Assembly (NCBI RefSeq): GCF_029911635.1
Contig: NZ_JARYTI010000026.1
Span: 1-63,934 of the forward strand
From: Sphingomonas sp. AR_OL41
Lineage (GTDB): Bacteria; Pseudomonadota; Alphaproteobacteria; Sphingomonadales; Sphingomonadaceae
Reading direction: 5' to 3'
DNA length: 63,934 nucleotides
The notes beneath the pieces were generated by a model, which made no database searches, was not told the origin of the DNA, and saw only the letters and a list, made by a program, of their open reading frames with translations. Position 1 is the first letter of the stretch; every line of letters starts with the position of its first letter. Positions 8,276 to 17,854 of the stretch are shown here, in pieces. Both the position numbers and the translations under genes were made by a program.

Positions 8276-9340
8276 ATGGCCGGCGATGCGCACAAGACCG
8301 CGCTGGCGATTGACGCGCTGCGTCGCGGCTGGCCGGTCGCGATCGCCGGCAGCGACGGCAGGCTGGCGCTGTTGCCGATCGAGACCGCCGATCCGGTGCG
8401 ACTCGCCGCGTTCGACGCGACGGGCACCGCGCCGGTGTTGATCTCGGCCGGGCGCGCCGCGACGCTGAAGCTCGCCAATCAGCGCGAAGCCACAACGCCC
8501 GATGCCCCGGTGCTGATCGAACGCACCGACTGGCTCGACTTCGCCACGGCGACGGCGCTGTCCGATCCGCAATTCGATCTCGGGACGCCGATGAAGGGGC
8601 CGTTCCACGCCATCCATCTCGATGCGTGCGAGGCCGGCGGGGCCGCGCTGCGGCTGGCGCGACTCGCCGGCATGCTGCCGGCCTTCTTTGCCCAACCAGG
8701 CAGTGATGCGGCGCTGGTACTGACCCCGGCAGATATCGACGAACATGAGGACGCCGTCCGGCTGAGCATCGCGACGCGCGCGCATCTGCCGGTCGACGGC
8801 GCCGAGGATGCAGAGATCGTCGCCTTTCGCACGCCGGAGATGCCCGGCGAGCATGTCGCGCTGCTGATCGGATCGCCCAATGGTCAGCCGCCGCTGGTCC
8901 GGCTGCACAGCGAGTGCCTGACGGGCGACGTGCTGGGCAGCCTGAAATGCGATTGCGGGCCGCAGCTCCATGCCGCGATCCACGCGATCGAGGCGAGCGG
9001 CTGGGGCATCCTGCTCTATCTGCGCCAGGAGGGGCGCGGCATCGGGCTGGTCAACAAGCTGCGCGCCTATGCGTTGCAGGACCAGGGGTTCGACACGGTC
9101 GACGCCAATACACGGCTGGGCTTCGCGGTCGATTCGCGCAACTTTGCGGTGGCGGCCCGGATGCTGAGCCTGCTCGGCCAGCACCGGGTGCGCCTGCTGA
9201 CCAACAATCCGCAAAAGGTCACCCAGCTCGAAGCAGCGGGCATCAACGTGGTCGAGCGGGTGCCGCATATTCTGCCGGCCAACCCGCATAACGAGCGCTA
9301 TCTCGCGACCAAGCGCGACCGCACCGGGCACCAGTTCTAA
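8276..9340 (+). CDS. ribA: GTP cyclohydrolase II RibA
   Basis: 354 residues. The C-terminal half is a complete GTP cyclohydrolase II: HSECLTG (His211, Cys214), then KCDC (Cys225 and Cys227), giving the zinc triad with the usual 11- and 2-residue spacing, then RQEGRGIGL and LTNNPQK. It opens GTP to start riboflavin synthesis. The first ~190 residues are an extension without the RibB active site. The riboflavin operon at 60.9-63.9 kb has a RibB fusion with a broken cyclohydrolase half, so this gene is probably the functional one. ATG 8276 is used; GTG 8270 in the GTGA overlap with xth is possible. Confidence 0.92.
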   Translation: MAGDAHKTALAIDALRRGWPVAIAGSDGRLALLPIETADPVRLAAFDATGTAPVLISAGRAATLKLANQREATTPDAPVLIERTDWLDFATATALSDPQFDLGTPMKGPFHAIHLDACEAGGAALRLARLAGMLPAFFAQPGSDAALVLTPADIDEHEDAVRLSIATRAHLPVDGAEDAEIVAFRTPEMPGEHVALLIGSPNGQPPLVRLHSECLTGDVLGSLKCDCGPQLHAAIHAIEASGWGILLYLRQEGRGIGLVNKLRAYALQDQGFDTVDANTRLGFAVDSRNFAVAARMLSLLGQHRVRLLTNNPQKVTQLEAAGINVVERVPHILPANPHNERYLATKRDRTGHQF

Positions 9341-9398
9341 CGGGCGTTGATCGTCGTGCGACCGGTGTGCCGGATCGTGGCGACAGGCCGGCGGAGCA

Positions 9399-9538
9399 TT
9401 CCCTGTTAACTCGCTGTTTTCTCACTGATCGCGCGCCACGGGGCGCCGCCAGCTCCCTGATGTCGCGCGGCAACAGCAAAGGGCGCTCCCTGTTATGCGA
9501 TCGGTCACTCGCTGTTACCTCCCTGTTTCTCCCTGTTA
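9399..9538. repeat. Degenerate CTCCCTGTTA decamer repeats
   Basis: Eight copies of a decamer close to CTCCCTGTTA lie in 140 bases: 9399, 9410 (CTCGCTGTTT), 9421 (CTCACTGATC), 9453 (CTCCCTGATG), 9486, 9508 (CTCGCTGTTA), 9519 and 9529. Most share CTGTT; spacing is irregular except for the last two, which abut. The cluster fills the gap between the convergent ribA and HAD genes. The irregular spacing and short unit exclude CRISPR. Function is unknown. Confidence 0.7.
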
Positions 9539-9615
9539 CGGGCGAAAATTTCGTCACGCGCGGCGGGGTGGTGCCGGCGTCGGGAGGATGATGGCAGGCG
9601 ACGGGGGTGGTTGAA

Positions 9616-10287
9616 TCAGGCGCTGCGGGAAAGCAGCGCGGCGACCTCGTCGAAGCTCGTCGCGATATCGTGGACGCCGATGGCGCGCAGGCGATCGGCA
9701 TGGTCGGGCCCGCAATGGCTGCCGCCGACGAAACCGATGACGTGCCCGCCCGAGGCGACGGCGCCCGTCGCACCGACGGGCGAATCCTCGATGATCGCGG
9801 CGCGCCGGATATCGACGCCGATCGCCTGTGCGGCATGGAGATAGAGGTCGGGCGCGGGCTTGCCGCGTTCGACATGCTCGCGGCCGGAGAAGATCATGTC
9901 GCCGAACGCCTCACGAATCCCCAGATGCTCGAGGTGGCGTTCGATCCATTCGGTCGAACTCGACGAGGCGATCGCGCGCGGCAGCGACGGTGGCAGCGCC
10001 AGCACGAACGCCACCGCCCCGGCGACCGGATCGAGCCCCTCGGCAAGCGCGCGGCGATCCTCGGCGTGGCGCTCGACATGGAAGTCGTCGGGGATCGCAC
10101 GGCCGATCCAGCGCTCGATCGCCGCGAGAAAGTCATGCCCCGCAAGGCCCATGAACTGCGCCATCGATTCTTCCGGCGTGGTCGGGTGGCCCCTTGACGT
10201 CAGATAGGCGGCGATCTGCCGATTGCCGGCATATTCGCTCTCCAGCAGGACGCCGTCGAAATCGAAGATCAGCCCGTCGAATCTCAT
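9616..10287 (-). CDS. HAD-superfamily phosphatase, beta-PGM/Gph type
   Basis: 223 residues. All four HAD motifs are visible: DFDGVLLE (9-16, nucleophile and acid Asp), the Ser/Thr motif ASSSS near 110, Lys in GKPAPD, and IEDSPVG with the metal-binding acidic residues. A helical cap inserted after motif I marks subclass IA, as in phosphoglycolate phosphatase and beta-phosphoglucomutase. Substrate cannot be assigned. It is cotranscribed with the upstream yggS-like gene through an ATGA overlap. Confidence 0.82.
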   Translation of the reverse strand: MRFDGLIFDFDGVLLESEYAGNRQIAAYLTSRGHPTTPEESMAQFMGLAGHDFLAAIERWIGRAIPDDFHVERHAEDRRALAEGLDPVAGAVAFVLALPPSLPRAIASSSSTEWIERHLEHLGIREAFGDMIFSGREHVERGKPAPDLYLHAAQAIGVDIRRAAIIEDSPVGATGAVASGGHVIGFVGGSHCGPDHADRLRAIGVHDIATSFDEVAALLSRSA

Positions 10288-10952
10288 GCGCGGGCCCCGA
10301 ACAGCGCCGTGCCGACGCGGACGTGCGTGGCGCCGAGCGTCACCGCCGTCTCATAATCGCCCGACATGCCCATGCTGAGACCCGTGAGGCCATTATCCAG
10401 CCCCAGCCTGGCGAGCAGCGCAAACCACGGTGCCGCTTCGAGATCGGCCGGCGGCACGGTCATCAGCCCCGCCACGGGAAGATCGGCCGTCCGTGTCGCT
10501 TCCAGCAGCGCCGGCAAATCATCGACCGAGCAACCGCCCTTTTGCGGCTCATCGGCGAGGTTGACCTGGACGAAGCAGGCCGGACGCCGATCGGTGCGGT
10601 CCATCGCCCGCGCCAGCGCGGTGACGAGGCTGGAACGGTCGACCGAATGAATGGCGTCGAACAGCGCCACGGCTTCCTCAGCCTTGTTCGATTGAAGCTG
10701 GCCGACGAGATGCAGCGCGATGTCGCCATGCGCCTCGCGCAAGGCGGGCCATTTGCCCTGCGCCTCCTGCACGCGATTCTCGCCGAACACGCGTTGCCCG
10801 GCGGCGATCAGCGGCGCGATCGCTTCGGCGTCGTGCATCTTGGAGATGGCGATCAGCGTCGTGCTCCCGGCAGGCCGACGCGCGAGGCGTTCGGCTTTGA
10901 CGATATTGTCGTGGACGGCGGCAAGGCGTGTGCGGGGGTCGTCGGCGGGCAT
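10284..10952 (-). CDS. YggS/PLPBP-family pyridoxal-phosphate homeostasis protein
   Basis: 222 residues. The PLP-binding lysine lies in LIAISKMH near the N-terminus, followed by FGENRVQEAQGKW, HLVGQLQSNK, and near the C-terminus LSMGMSGDYETAV and VRVGTALFG, the classic YggS series. This single-domain alanine-racemase-fold protein binds PLP and buffers its level and amino-acid pools, with no known enzyme activity. The start ATG at 10952 fits the family length; upstream in-frame codons read through the divergent gene. Confidence 0.92.
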   Translation of the reverse strand: MPADDPRTRLAAVHDNIVKAERLARRPAGSTTLIAISKMHDAEAIAPLIAAGQRVFGENRVQEAQGKWPALREAHGDIALHLVGQLQSNKAEEAVALFDAIHSVDRSSLVTALARAMDRTDRRPACFVQVNLADEPQKGGCSVDDLPALLEATRTADLPVAGLMTVPPADLEAAPWFALLARLGLDNGLTGLSMGMSGDYETAVTLGATHVRVGTALFGARA

Positions 10953-10992
10953 GGGCGGCGCTATAGGCAGCGACGTGCCCCGCCGCCAGCCC

Positions 10993-11547
10993 ATGCGCCG
11001 TGTCGACGCGATCCCGACGATCTGGTTGATGACCGACGAGCGCCTAGGCGAATCGCTGTGGCCCGCCTTGGCGGCGCTTCCGCGCGGCGCGGGCATTGTC
11101 TTTCGTCACCATGCGACCGACACCCAGATCCGACGCGCGTTGTTCGCGCGGGTTCGCGCGATCGCGCGTCGGCGTGGGCTGGTGTTGATCCGCGCCGGGG
11201 TAACCCGGCTGGCGGGCGAACAGGGCGTGCATAACGCCAGGGGCCAGGGATTGCGCAGCGCGTCGGTTCATTCGCTGCGCGAGGCCCTCGCCGCGCGGCG
11301 ACACGGCGCCGATCTGGTCTTCGTTTCGCCGCTGCACGCGACGCGCTCGCATCCGGGCGCGGCGTCGCTTGGGGTGATGCGGGCGGCGGTGATCGCGCGC
11401 CACGTCGCACTGCCGGCGATCGCGCTCGGCGGCATGAATGCGCGTCGCTTCAGGCGTCTAAGCGGCCTGGGCTTTTATGGTTGGGCGGGAATCGACGCGT
11501 GGGCGGTGCCGAATCAACGTCAGAAGTGGAATGCTGTCCCGACATAG
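10993..11547 (+). CDS. ThiE/TenI-like thiamine phosphate synthase family protein
   Basis: 184 residues. The (beta/alpha)8 pattern of ThiE/TenI is recognisable: IWLMTDERL at the start, GADLVFVSPLHATRSHPGA (matching the ThiE pyrophosphate loop) and IALGGMNARR. The motif usually reading GVHLGQED is replaced by GVHNARGQG, so metal-binding residues look altered and true ThiE activity is doubtful. No other thiamine gene is nearby. The start is uncertain: ATG 10993 is used, ATG 10951 is in frame but overlaps yggS. The 3' end overlaps the convergent gene by 28 bases. Confidence 0.7.
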   Translation: MRRVDAIPTIWLMTDERLGESLWPALAALPRGAGIVFRHHATDTQIRRALFARVRAIARRRGLVLIRAGVTRLAGEQGVHNARGQGLRSASVHSLREALAARRHGADLVFVSPLHATRSHPGAASLGVMRAAVIARHVALPAIALGGMNARRFRRLSGLGFYGWAGIDAWAVPNQRQKWNAVPT

Positions 11548-12278
11548 ACCGATTTGCTGTCGCGACGATCGTCGGACAGCTTCTGCAAGCGGTCACGCTC
11601 GCTCTTGTAGCGGACGCCCGCCGTCACATCGAGGCTGTGCGTCAGCCGGTACGAGCCGGCGAGATCGACCGAATAGACCGGCCCCTGCTCGATCAGGCGC
11701 GGCGTGCCCGCGAGCGGCCGATCGGCCCCTGCGCGCAGCTGACCGCTGAAGCGCTTGCCGGCATAGCTGACGCCGACATCTACCGCTTCACGGCTGCCCG
11801 GCGCACCGGCGAGATCGATCTTAGTCACGTCACCCGACAGCGCGAAGCGACGGAATCCGACAGCGACACCCAGGCTATAGGCAACGGGCGCGAGGCTGAC
11901 CGTCGAAGCTTCCGTGGATGCAGCTGCGGTGCGGTCCGCCGCCACCAGCGGTCGTGACGAACGCGAACGCACGGCAAGCGTCACGGCGCGATTGCTCACG
12001 CGGCGCGAATCGGACGGTGTGAAGGTGAAGCCGCCGGTATCGAGCCCACCCCGTGCATAAATCGCCGCCAGCCGCGGATCCGCGGCGGCAGGGGTAAAGG
12101 TGCCGAAACCATGGAAGGGTACGGGCGATTCGATCTTCACCGAACGGGCCGCGGTCTTTTCCGGTGCGCCGATCGCGGGTGCTACGGCAATGCCGGCGGC
12201 GACGAGCACCCCCAACGCAATTCCCGACAACAACCGACCTGAACGCACTTCCTCGACCCCTTGCTGGTGTCTGCTCAC
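11520..12278 (-). CDS. Probable outer-membrane beta-barrel protein
   Basis: 252 residues. An N-terminal signal peptide (hydrophobic about 17-36, then APAIGAPEK) is followed by a low-complexity linker and, from about residue 125, amphipathic alternating strands (YSLGVAVGFRRFALSGDVTK; VYSVDLAGSYRLTH; DVTAGVRYKSERD). It ends in Phe (VGTAFHF), the typical BAM-recognised C-terminus of outer-membrane proteins. No specific porin family is recognised. Confidence 0.6.
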   Translation of the reverse strand: MSRHQQGVEEVRSGRLLSGIALGVLVAAGIAVAPAIGAPEKTAARSVKIESPVPFHGFGTFTPAAADPRLAAIYARGGLDTGGFTFTPSDSRRVSNRAVTLAVRSRSSRPLVAADRTAAASTEASTVSLAPVAYSLGVAVGFRRFALSGDVTKIDLAGAPGSREAVDVGVSYAGKRFSGQLRAGADRPLAGTPRLIEQGPVYSVDLAGSYRLTHSLDVTAGVRYKSERDRLQKLSDDRRDSKSVYVGTAFHF

Positions 12279-12428
12279 ACCTATGTCATAGGGCGGTTAT
12301 CACGATTCAACGTGCGCTTGCCACCAAGAAGACTCATTTTTCGGCATGTGTTGCATCAGGCACACATCTTCGCCCATGACCGCCGCGCTTGCGGCGCGCG
12401 CGGGACGATCTATAGAGGCTCGACACTC

Positions 12429-12884
12429 ATGAAAACCACCAGGAAGCCGCCGATGAACCGCCTGTTGCGCACCGCGATCGTGGTTTCGCTCATTCCCCTC
12501 GCCGCCTGCGCACACCACCGTGGCAGCGCGCAAGCCGATCTTGCCGCGTCGAAGGTCACCACGATCGGCGTGAATTCCTATCTGTGGCGCGCCAGCCTCG
12601 ACACATTGGGCTTCATGCCGCTGGTGCAGACCGACTCGAACGGCGGCGTGATCGTTACCGACTGGTATGTGAATCCGTCGGCGCCGACCGAGCGACTCAA
12701 GGTGACGGTGACGATCCTCGACCAGGATCTGCGCGCCGATGCGCTGCGCGTCGCGGCGCTGCGCGAAGTCAACCAGGGCGGCCAGTGGGTCGCGGCACCG
12801 GTCCAGGCAGCGACCGTGCAGAAGCTGGAAGACATCATCCTGACCAAGGCGCGCGACCTGCGCCGCGCCGCCGTCAGCAACTAG
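12429..12884 (+). CDS. DUF3576 family lipoprotein
   Basis: 151 residues. The N-terminus is a lipoprotein signal with lipobox LAAC ([10 protein letters not shown], Cys about 27), so it is probably lipidated and periplasmic. The rest matches the DUF3576 pattern: [29 protein letters not shown] and a C-terminal helix [14 protein letters not shown]. In many alphaproteobacteria this gene lies directly before leuS, as here with a 13-base gap. Function is unknown; its position beside leuS-lptE suggests an envelope role. ATG 12429 is used, with ATG 12453 also possible. Confidence 0.82.
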   Translation: MKTTRKPPMNRLLRTAIVVSLIPLAACAHHRGSAQADLAASKVTTIGVNSYLWRASLDTLGFMPLVQTDSNGGVIVTDWYVNPSAPTERLKVTVTILDQDLRADALRVAALREVNQGGQWVAAPVQAATVQKLEDIILTKARDLRRAAVSN

Positions 12885-12897
12885 AGAATTTCCCCTC

Positions 12898-15423
12898 ATG
12901 GCGTCACGCTTCAATGCGCTGAAGGCTGACGCGGCATGGCAGGCGGTGTGGGACGAGCGCCGCACCTTTGCCGCGCGCGAAGATTCCCCCAAGCCGCGCT
13001 GTTATGTCCTCGAGATGTTTCCGTACCCCTCGGGGCGGATCCATATGGGCCATGTCCGCAACTACACCATGGGCGACGTGCTGGCGCGCTATCGCCGGAT
13101 GACCGGGCATGAAGTGCTCCATCCGATGGGGTGGGACGCATTCGGTATGCCGGCCGAGAATGCCGCGATGGAAAAGGGCGTCCACCCCGGCGGCTGGACC
13201 CGCGCCAACATCGCGACGATGAAGGCGCAGCTCAAGCGGCTCGGCTTCGCGCTCGACTGGACACGCGAACTGGCGACCTGCGAACCCGAATATTACGGGC
13301 ACGAACAGGCGCTGTTCCTCGAACTGTTCAAGCACGGGCTGGTGTATCGCAAGGAAAGCTCGGTCAACTGGGACCCGGTCGACATGACCGTGCTGGCGAA
13401 CGAACAGGTGATCGACGGGCGCGGCTGGCGCTCGGGCGCGCTGGTCGAGCGGCGCAAGCTGAGCCAGTGGTTCCTCAAGATCACCGATTTCGCCGAGGAG
13501 TTGCTCGCCGGGCTGGACGGGCTCGAGCACTGGCCCGACAAGGTCAAGCTGATGCAGGAGAACTGGATCGGCAAGAGCCAGGGCCTGACCTTCCGCTTCG
13601 CGCTGTCGGATGGCGGTGACGTCACCGTGTTCACGACGCGGCCCGACACGATTTTCGGCGCAAGCTTCGTCGCCGTCGCCGCCGACCATCCGATCGCGCA
13701 GGCGCTGGCGGCCGAAAAGCCCGAGGTCGCCGCCTTCATCGCGCGGTGCCGCCAGGGCGGGACAACCGCGGCGGAGATCGAAACGCAGGAGAAGCTGGGC
13801 TTCGACACCGGCATCACCGCGACACATCCGTTTGATTCGTCGATCCAGTTGCCGGTCTACATCGCCAATTTCGTGCTGATGGACTATGGTACCGGCGCGG
13901 TGTTCGGCGTGCCGGCGCACGACCAGCGCGACCTCGACTTTGCGCGCAAATACGACCTGCCGGTGCGGCGCGTGGTATCCGACGGCGAGCATGTCGACCC
14001 GCTGTTCAGCGGCGACGAGGCCTATACCGGCCCGGGCACGCTGGTGAATTCGCACTTTCTCGATGGTATGGACATCGAGGACGCCAAGCGCACCGTGATC
14101 CGTCGCGCCGAGGACGACGGCTGGGGCACCGGATCAACCGTGTTCCGGTTGCGCGACTGGGGCGTATCGCGCCAGCGTTACTGGGGCACGCCGATCCCGA
14201 TCATCCATTGCGACGCATGCGGCGCGGTGCCGGTGCCGCGCGACCAGTTGCCGGTGGTGCTGCCCGAGGATGTCAGCTTCGACATTCCCGGCAACCCGCT
14301 CGACCGGCATCCGACGTGGAAGGACGTGGCCTGTCCCAGCTGCGGCGGCGCGGCCCGGCGTGAGACCGACACGCTCGACACCTTCGTCGATTCGTCGTGG
14401 TATTTCATACGCTTCGCCAGCCAGCCGGGTAATGCACCGTTCGACCGGGCGGTTGCCGAAAAGTGGCTGCCGGTACAGCAATATATTGGCGGCGTGGAGC
14501 ATGCGATTTTGCATCTGCTCTATGCGCGGTTCTGGACGCGGGCGCTCCGGCATATCGGCATGATCGACATATCCGAGCCGTTCGCCGGGCTGTTCACCCA
14601 GGGCATGGTGACTCATGCCAGCTACTACACCAGGTCGGAAGACTCTGAGCGACCTAACTATTTTTCCCCGGAGGCAATTTCGCGCCGTGGCGATGGCTCG
14701 GCATATGTCACTGCCACCGGCGAGACCGTCACAGTCGGCCGCGTCGAGAAGATGTCCAAGTCGAAGAAGAACACCGTCGATCCCCAGCCGATCGTCGACC
14801 AATATGGCGCCGACGCGACACGCTGGTTCATGCTCTCCGACAGCCCGCCCGAGCGCGACCTGCCATGGAGCGAGGCCGGTATCGAGGGCTCGTGGCGATT
14901 CATCCAGCGGCTGTGGCGGCTGTTCGACGGGATCGAAGAGGGACTGGGTCAGGACATCGCGCTCGACCGCAAGGTGCATCAGACGATTGCCGGCATCGCG
15001 ATCGATATCGAGGCGCTGTCGTTCAACAAGGCCGTCGCCAAGCTGTTCGAACTGGTCAACGCGATCGAGCGCGCCGACCCCTCGGCATCGCGCACCGCCG
15101 CGATCCGTACGCTGATGCTGCTGGTCGCTCCGATGGCACCGCACCTCGCCGAAGAGGCCTGGGCCGCGACGGGTGGCGAAGGCCTGATCGCCGATGCCGC
15201 CTGGCCAGCTGTCGATCCCGCGTTGCTGGTCGAGGACGAGGTGACGATCGCGATCCAGGTCAACGGCAAGCTGCGCGACACGCTGGTGATGGCCAAGGGC
15301 CTGCCGCGCGAGGAGATCGAGGCGGCCGCGCTGGCGTCCGACAAGGTCGTCCGTATTCTCGAGGGCAGGACACCGCGCAAGGTGATCGTGGTGCCCGACC
15401 GGCTCGTGAATCTGGTGGCATGA
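12898..15423 (+). CDS. leuS: Leucyl-tRNA synthetase
   Basis: 841 residues, the normal length for bacterial LeuRS. The class I HIGH-type motif is HMGH in [17 protein letters not shown] (about 41-57). The CP1 editing domain (about 220-410) contains [11 protein letters not shown] and the metal-type hydrolysis region. KMSKS is at 618-622, followed by an anticodon-binding helical domain. It charges tRNA-Leu; a tRNA-Leu gene lies at 42.8 kb. Its stop overlaps the start of lptE by 4 bases, coupling the two. Confidence 0.97.
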   Translation: MASRFNALKADAAWQAVWDERRTFAAREDSPKPRCYVLEMFPYPSGRIHMGHVRNYTMGDVLARYRRMTGHEVLHPMGWDAFGMPAENAAMEKGVHPGGWTRANIATMKAQLKRLGFALDWTRELATCEPEYYGHEQALFLELFKHGLVYRKESSVNWDPVDMTVLANEQVIDGRGWRSGALVERRKLSQWFLKITDFAEELLAGLDGLEHWPDKVKLMQENWIGKSQGLTFRFALSDGGDVTVFTTRPDTIFGASFVAVAADHPIAQALAAEKPEVAAFIARCRQGGTTAAEIETQEKLGFDTGITATHPFDSSIQLPVYIANFVLMDYGTGAVFGVPAHDQRDLDFARKYDLPVRRVVSDGEHVDPLFSGDEAYTGPGTLVNSHFLDGMDIEDAKRTVIRRAEDDGWGTGSTVFRLRDWGVSRQRYWGTPIPIIHCDACGAVPVPRDQLPVVLPEDVSFDIPGNPLDRHPTWKDVACPSCGGAARRETDTLDTFVDSSWYFIRFASQPGNAPFDRAVAEKWLPVQQYIGGVEHAILHLLYARFWTRALRHIGMIDISEPFAGLFTQGMVTHASYYTRSEDSERPNYFSPEAISRRGDGSAYVTATGETVTVGRVEKMSKSKKNTVDPQPIVDQYGADATRWFMLSDSPPERDLPWSEAGIEGSWRFIQRLWRLFDGIEEGLGQDIALDRKVHQTIAGIAIDIEALSFNKAVAKLFELVNAIERADPSASRTAAIRTLMLLVAPMAPHLAEEAWAATGGEGLIADAAWPAVDPALLVEDEVTIAIQVNGKLRDTLVMAKGLPREEIEAAALASDKVVRILEGRTPRKVIVVPDRLVNLVA

Positions 15424-15929
15424 AACGTCTCATCGCCCCGCTCGCCGCACCCATGATGCTGGCGCTCTCGCTGACCGGTTGCGGCCTGCGCCCGCTATAT
15501 GCCGGCGGCGCAGCCGGCCCGGTCGCTTCGACGCTTGCGCATGTCGAGGTTGCCCCGATCGAGGGCAAGGCCGGCTGGCTGGTCGCCAATGCGCTGCGCG
15601 ACCGCCTGTCGGCGAGCGGCACGCCGCAATATCGGCTCGAAATCAAGCTCGACGACCAGATTTCCGGGCTCGGCGTCAGCCGCGACAACAGCGTCACGCG
15701 CGAGCGCCGCACATTGCGCGCGCGCTATCAGTTGATCGATCTGGCGCATGGCACGACGGTGCTCGATGCTACGGCGGGGTCGGATTCGGGCATCGACGTC
15801 GTCGGCTCCGAATATGCCACGATCGCGGCGGAAAATACCGCGCTCGAGCGGCTTTCCGGCATCATCGCCGACCAGATCGTCTCGCGCCTCGCACTCTATG
15901 CGGACCGGACGCCGCCCGCCGCGCGGTGA
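15420..15929 (+). CDS. lptE: LPS-assembly lipoprotein LptE
   Basis: 169 residues. A lipoprotein signal peptide ends in a lipobox (LSLTGCG, Cys about 21), followed by GLRPLYAGG, the common LptE start of the mature protein. The body is about the size of alphaproteobacterial LptE, which plugs the LptD barrel and helps place lipopolysaccharide at the cell surface. Family assignment rests on this start and on the order leuS-lptE-holA, which is conserved widely in proteobacteria. Overlaps on both sides (ATGA and GTGA) show an operon. Confidence 0.85.
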   Translation: MKRLIAPLAAPMMLALSLTGCGLRPLYAGGAAGPVASTLAHVEVAPIEGKAGWLVANALRDRLSASGTPQYRLEIKLDDQISGLGVSRDNSVTRERRTLRARYQLIDLAHGTTVLDATAGSDSGIDVVGSEYATIAAENTALERLSGIIADQIVSRLALYADRTPPAAR

Positions 15930-16939
15930 AGGCCAACGCCAACCAGATCCGCGCGGCAATCGACGCGGCCAATCCCGACATCCGGCTCTATTTGCTGCAC
16001 GGGCCCGACGAATCGGGCGCACAGGAATATGCCGCGCGCCTCGCGCGCGTGATGGGCCCCGATGCCGAGCGCGTCGATCTCGAACCCGCGACGCTGCGCA
16101 GCGACCCGGCACGGCTCGCCGACGAGGCGGCGTCGCTATCGCTGTTCGGTGGCAAGCGCCACATCCGCATCACGGGTATCGGCGAAGAGAGTCTGGAGGC
16201 GATCGACCTGCTGCTCGCTGCGGAACGGTCGGGCAACCCGGTGGTGGCGATCGCCCCCAACATCAAGAGCAGCGCGCGCGTCGTGAAACTGGCGCTGGCC
16301 TCGCCGCACGCGATGGCGCTGGCCTGTTACCTGCCTGAGGGCGGCGACGCCGAGCGGCTGGTCACCGCGATCGCGCGCGAGCATGGCTTGCGCACGACCG
16401 GCGACAGCGCGGCGCGCATCGCGCATGCCAGCGCCGGTGACCGCGCGGTGATGACGCGTGAGATCGAAAAGCTCGCTTTGTATCTCGACGCGGCGCCCGA
16501 GCGCCCCCGCCCGCTCGACGACGAGGCGGTCGACCTGCTCGGCGCCGATCTCGGCGACAGCGAAATGGGTCGCGCAATTGACGCGGCGATCGACGGACAG
16601 CCCGATGCGCTGGCCGACGAGCTGGCGCGGCTGGAGGAAGCGGGCATGTCGCCAATTCCGGTGCTGCGTCAGCTCGTCCGTCGGCTGATGACGCTGGCAG
16701 AGCTTCGCGGCGAAATCGATGCTGGTGCGAACCCCACGCAAGTCATTGAAAAAGTGTTCTTTCGCGAGCGTCCCGCGATGGGCCGCGCGCTACGCACCTG
16801 GCAGGCCACGCGGATTGTCGACGCCATCAGCCGCGCACGCGAAGCCGAGCGGGCGATCATGGCGCCAGGCAATGCCGGTACCGTGCTGGCGCATGCCGCG
16901 ATCCTGACGATTGCGCGGATGGCTGCCCGTCAGCGGTGA
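15926..16939 (+). CDS. holA: DNA polymerase III delta subunit
   Basis: 337 residues from a GTG overlapping the lptE stop. The N-terminal part (IRLYLLHGPDESGAQEYAARL) resembles the AAA+ fold of delta without a working Walker A, as is normal for this clamp-loader subunit. The middle (TREIEKLALYLD) and the C-terminal helical collar (PIPVLRQLVRRLMTL) match the family. It opens the beta sliding clamp during loading at replication forks. It converges with parB, leaving a 9-base gap. Confidence 0.9.
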   Translation: MKANANQIRAAIDAANPDIRLYLLHGPDESGAQEYAARLARVMGPDAERVDLEPATLRSDPARLADEAASLSLFGGKRHIRITGIGEESLEAIDLLLAAERSGNPVVAIAPNIKSSARVVKLALASPHAMALACYLPEGGDAERLVTAIAREHGLRTTGDSAARIAHASAGDRAVMTREIEKLALYLDAAPERPRPLDDEAVDLLGADLGDSEMGRAIDAAIDGQPDALADELARLEEAGMSPIPVLRQLVRRLMTLAELRGEIDAGANPTQVIEKVFFRERPAMGRALRTWQATRIVDAISRAREAERAIMAPGNAGTVLAHAAILTIARMAARQR

Positions 16940-16948
16940 CGCGTCGCG

Positions 16949-17854
16949 CTAGATCCGCTCGCCGCTGAGGCGCTGGCAAATCATGTCGAGTTGGTCGAGG
17001 GTCGAATAGCTCAAGGTCAGCGTGCCGCCCTTCGGGCCATGGCTGATACGCACCGACAGCCCGAGCAAATCGCCGAGCTGATGCTCGAGCGCGGCGAGGT
17101 CGGCATCACGCCCCCCGTCACCCCCACGGCGTCGCGGATCGGGCTTGGCGTTGCGCGCCAGCCGCTCGGTATCGCGCACCGACAGCCCGCGCGATACGAC
17201 CTGGTCGGCGAGCTGCTCGACCTCGGGTGCGCCGATCAGGGCACGGCCATGCCCCATGGTCAGGAGACCTTCGCTGACCTTTTCCTGCACCGATTTGGGA
17301 AGTTCGAGCAGACGAAGCAGGTTGGCGATGTGGCTGCGCGACTTGTGGACGAGCTTGCCGAGCGCTTCCTGCGTGTGGCCGAAATCCTCGATCAGGCGGT
17401 GATAGGCTTCGGCCTCTTCGATCGCATTGAGGTCCTGGCGCTGGATATTCTCGACCAGCGCCACTTCGAGCGTGGCGGCGTCGTCAAAATCGCGCACGAT
17501 GACCGGAACTTCGTGCAATCGGGCGCGCTGCGCCGCGCGCCAGCGGCGTTCGCCGGCGACGATCTGGTAGCCCTTGCCATGTGGCCGCACGACGATCGGC
17601 TGGATCATGCCGCGCGCGGCGATCGACGCGGCCAGCTCATCGAGCGCAGCATCGTTGAAATGGCGGCGTGGCTGGCCAGGATGCGGCGTCAGCGAGCCGA
17701 CCGGCAATGTCCGCACGCCGGGCGACATCTCGGCGCCACCGATCGGTTCTTCACGGGCAACGTCGCCCATCAGCGCGGTGAGGCCACGGCCGAGGCCGGA
17801 GCGTGGCTTGGGTCGGGGCAGCGGCGTGGTGTCGGGCGTCGTCGGTTCGGTCAT
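16949..17854 (-). CDS. parB: Chromosome-partitioning protein ParB
   Basis: 301 residues. After a short basic leader with GLGRGLTALMGD come the N-terminal ParB/CTPase domain (PHPGQPRRHF, then GERRWRAAQ with the CTP-binding arginines) and the helix-turn-helix that reads parS (TQEALGKLVHKSRSHIANLL). A C-terminal dimerisation domain ends the protein. ParB loads at parS, spreads as a CTP-gated clamp and recruits SMC. Four parS-like sites occur 0.8-3.3 kb upstream within this same cluster. Start overlaps the parA stop by 4 bases. Confidence 0.96.
   Translation of the reverse strand: MTEPTTPDTTPLPRPKPRSGLGRGLTALMGDVAREEPIGGAEMSPGVRTLPVGSLTPHPGQPRRHFNDAALDELAASIAARGMIQPIVVRPHGKGYQIVAGERRWRAAQRARLHEVPVIVRDFDDAATLEVALVENIQRQDLNAIEEAEAYHRLIEDFGHTQEALGKLVHKSRSHIANLLRLLELPKSVQEKVSEGLLTMGHGRALIGAPEVEQLADQVVSRGLSVRDTERLARNAKPDPRRRGGDGGRDADLAALEHQLGDLLGLSVRISHGPKGGTLTLSYSTLDQLDMICQRLSGERI

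Noticed and set aside
9399..9538. CRISPR-like array
   Set aside because: Units are 10 bases, degenerate and irregularly spaced, with no cas genes.
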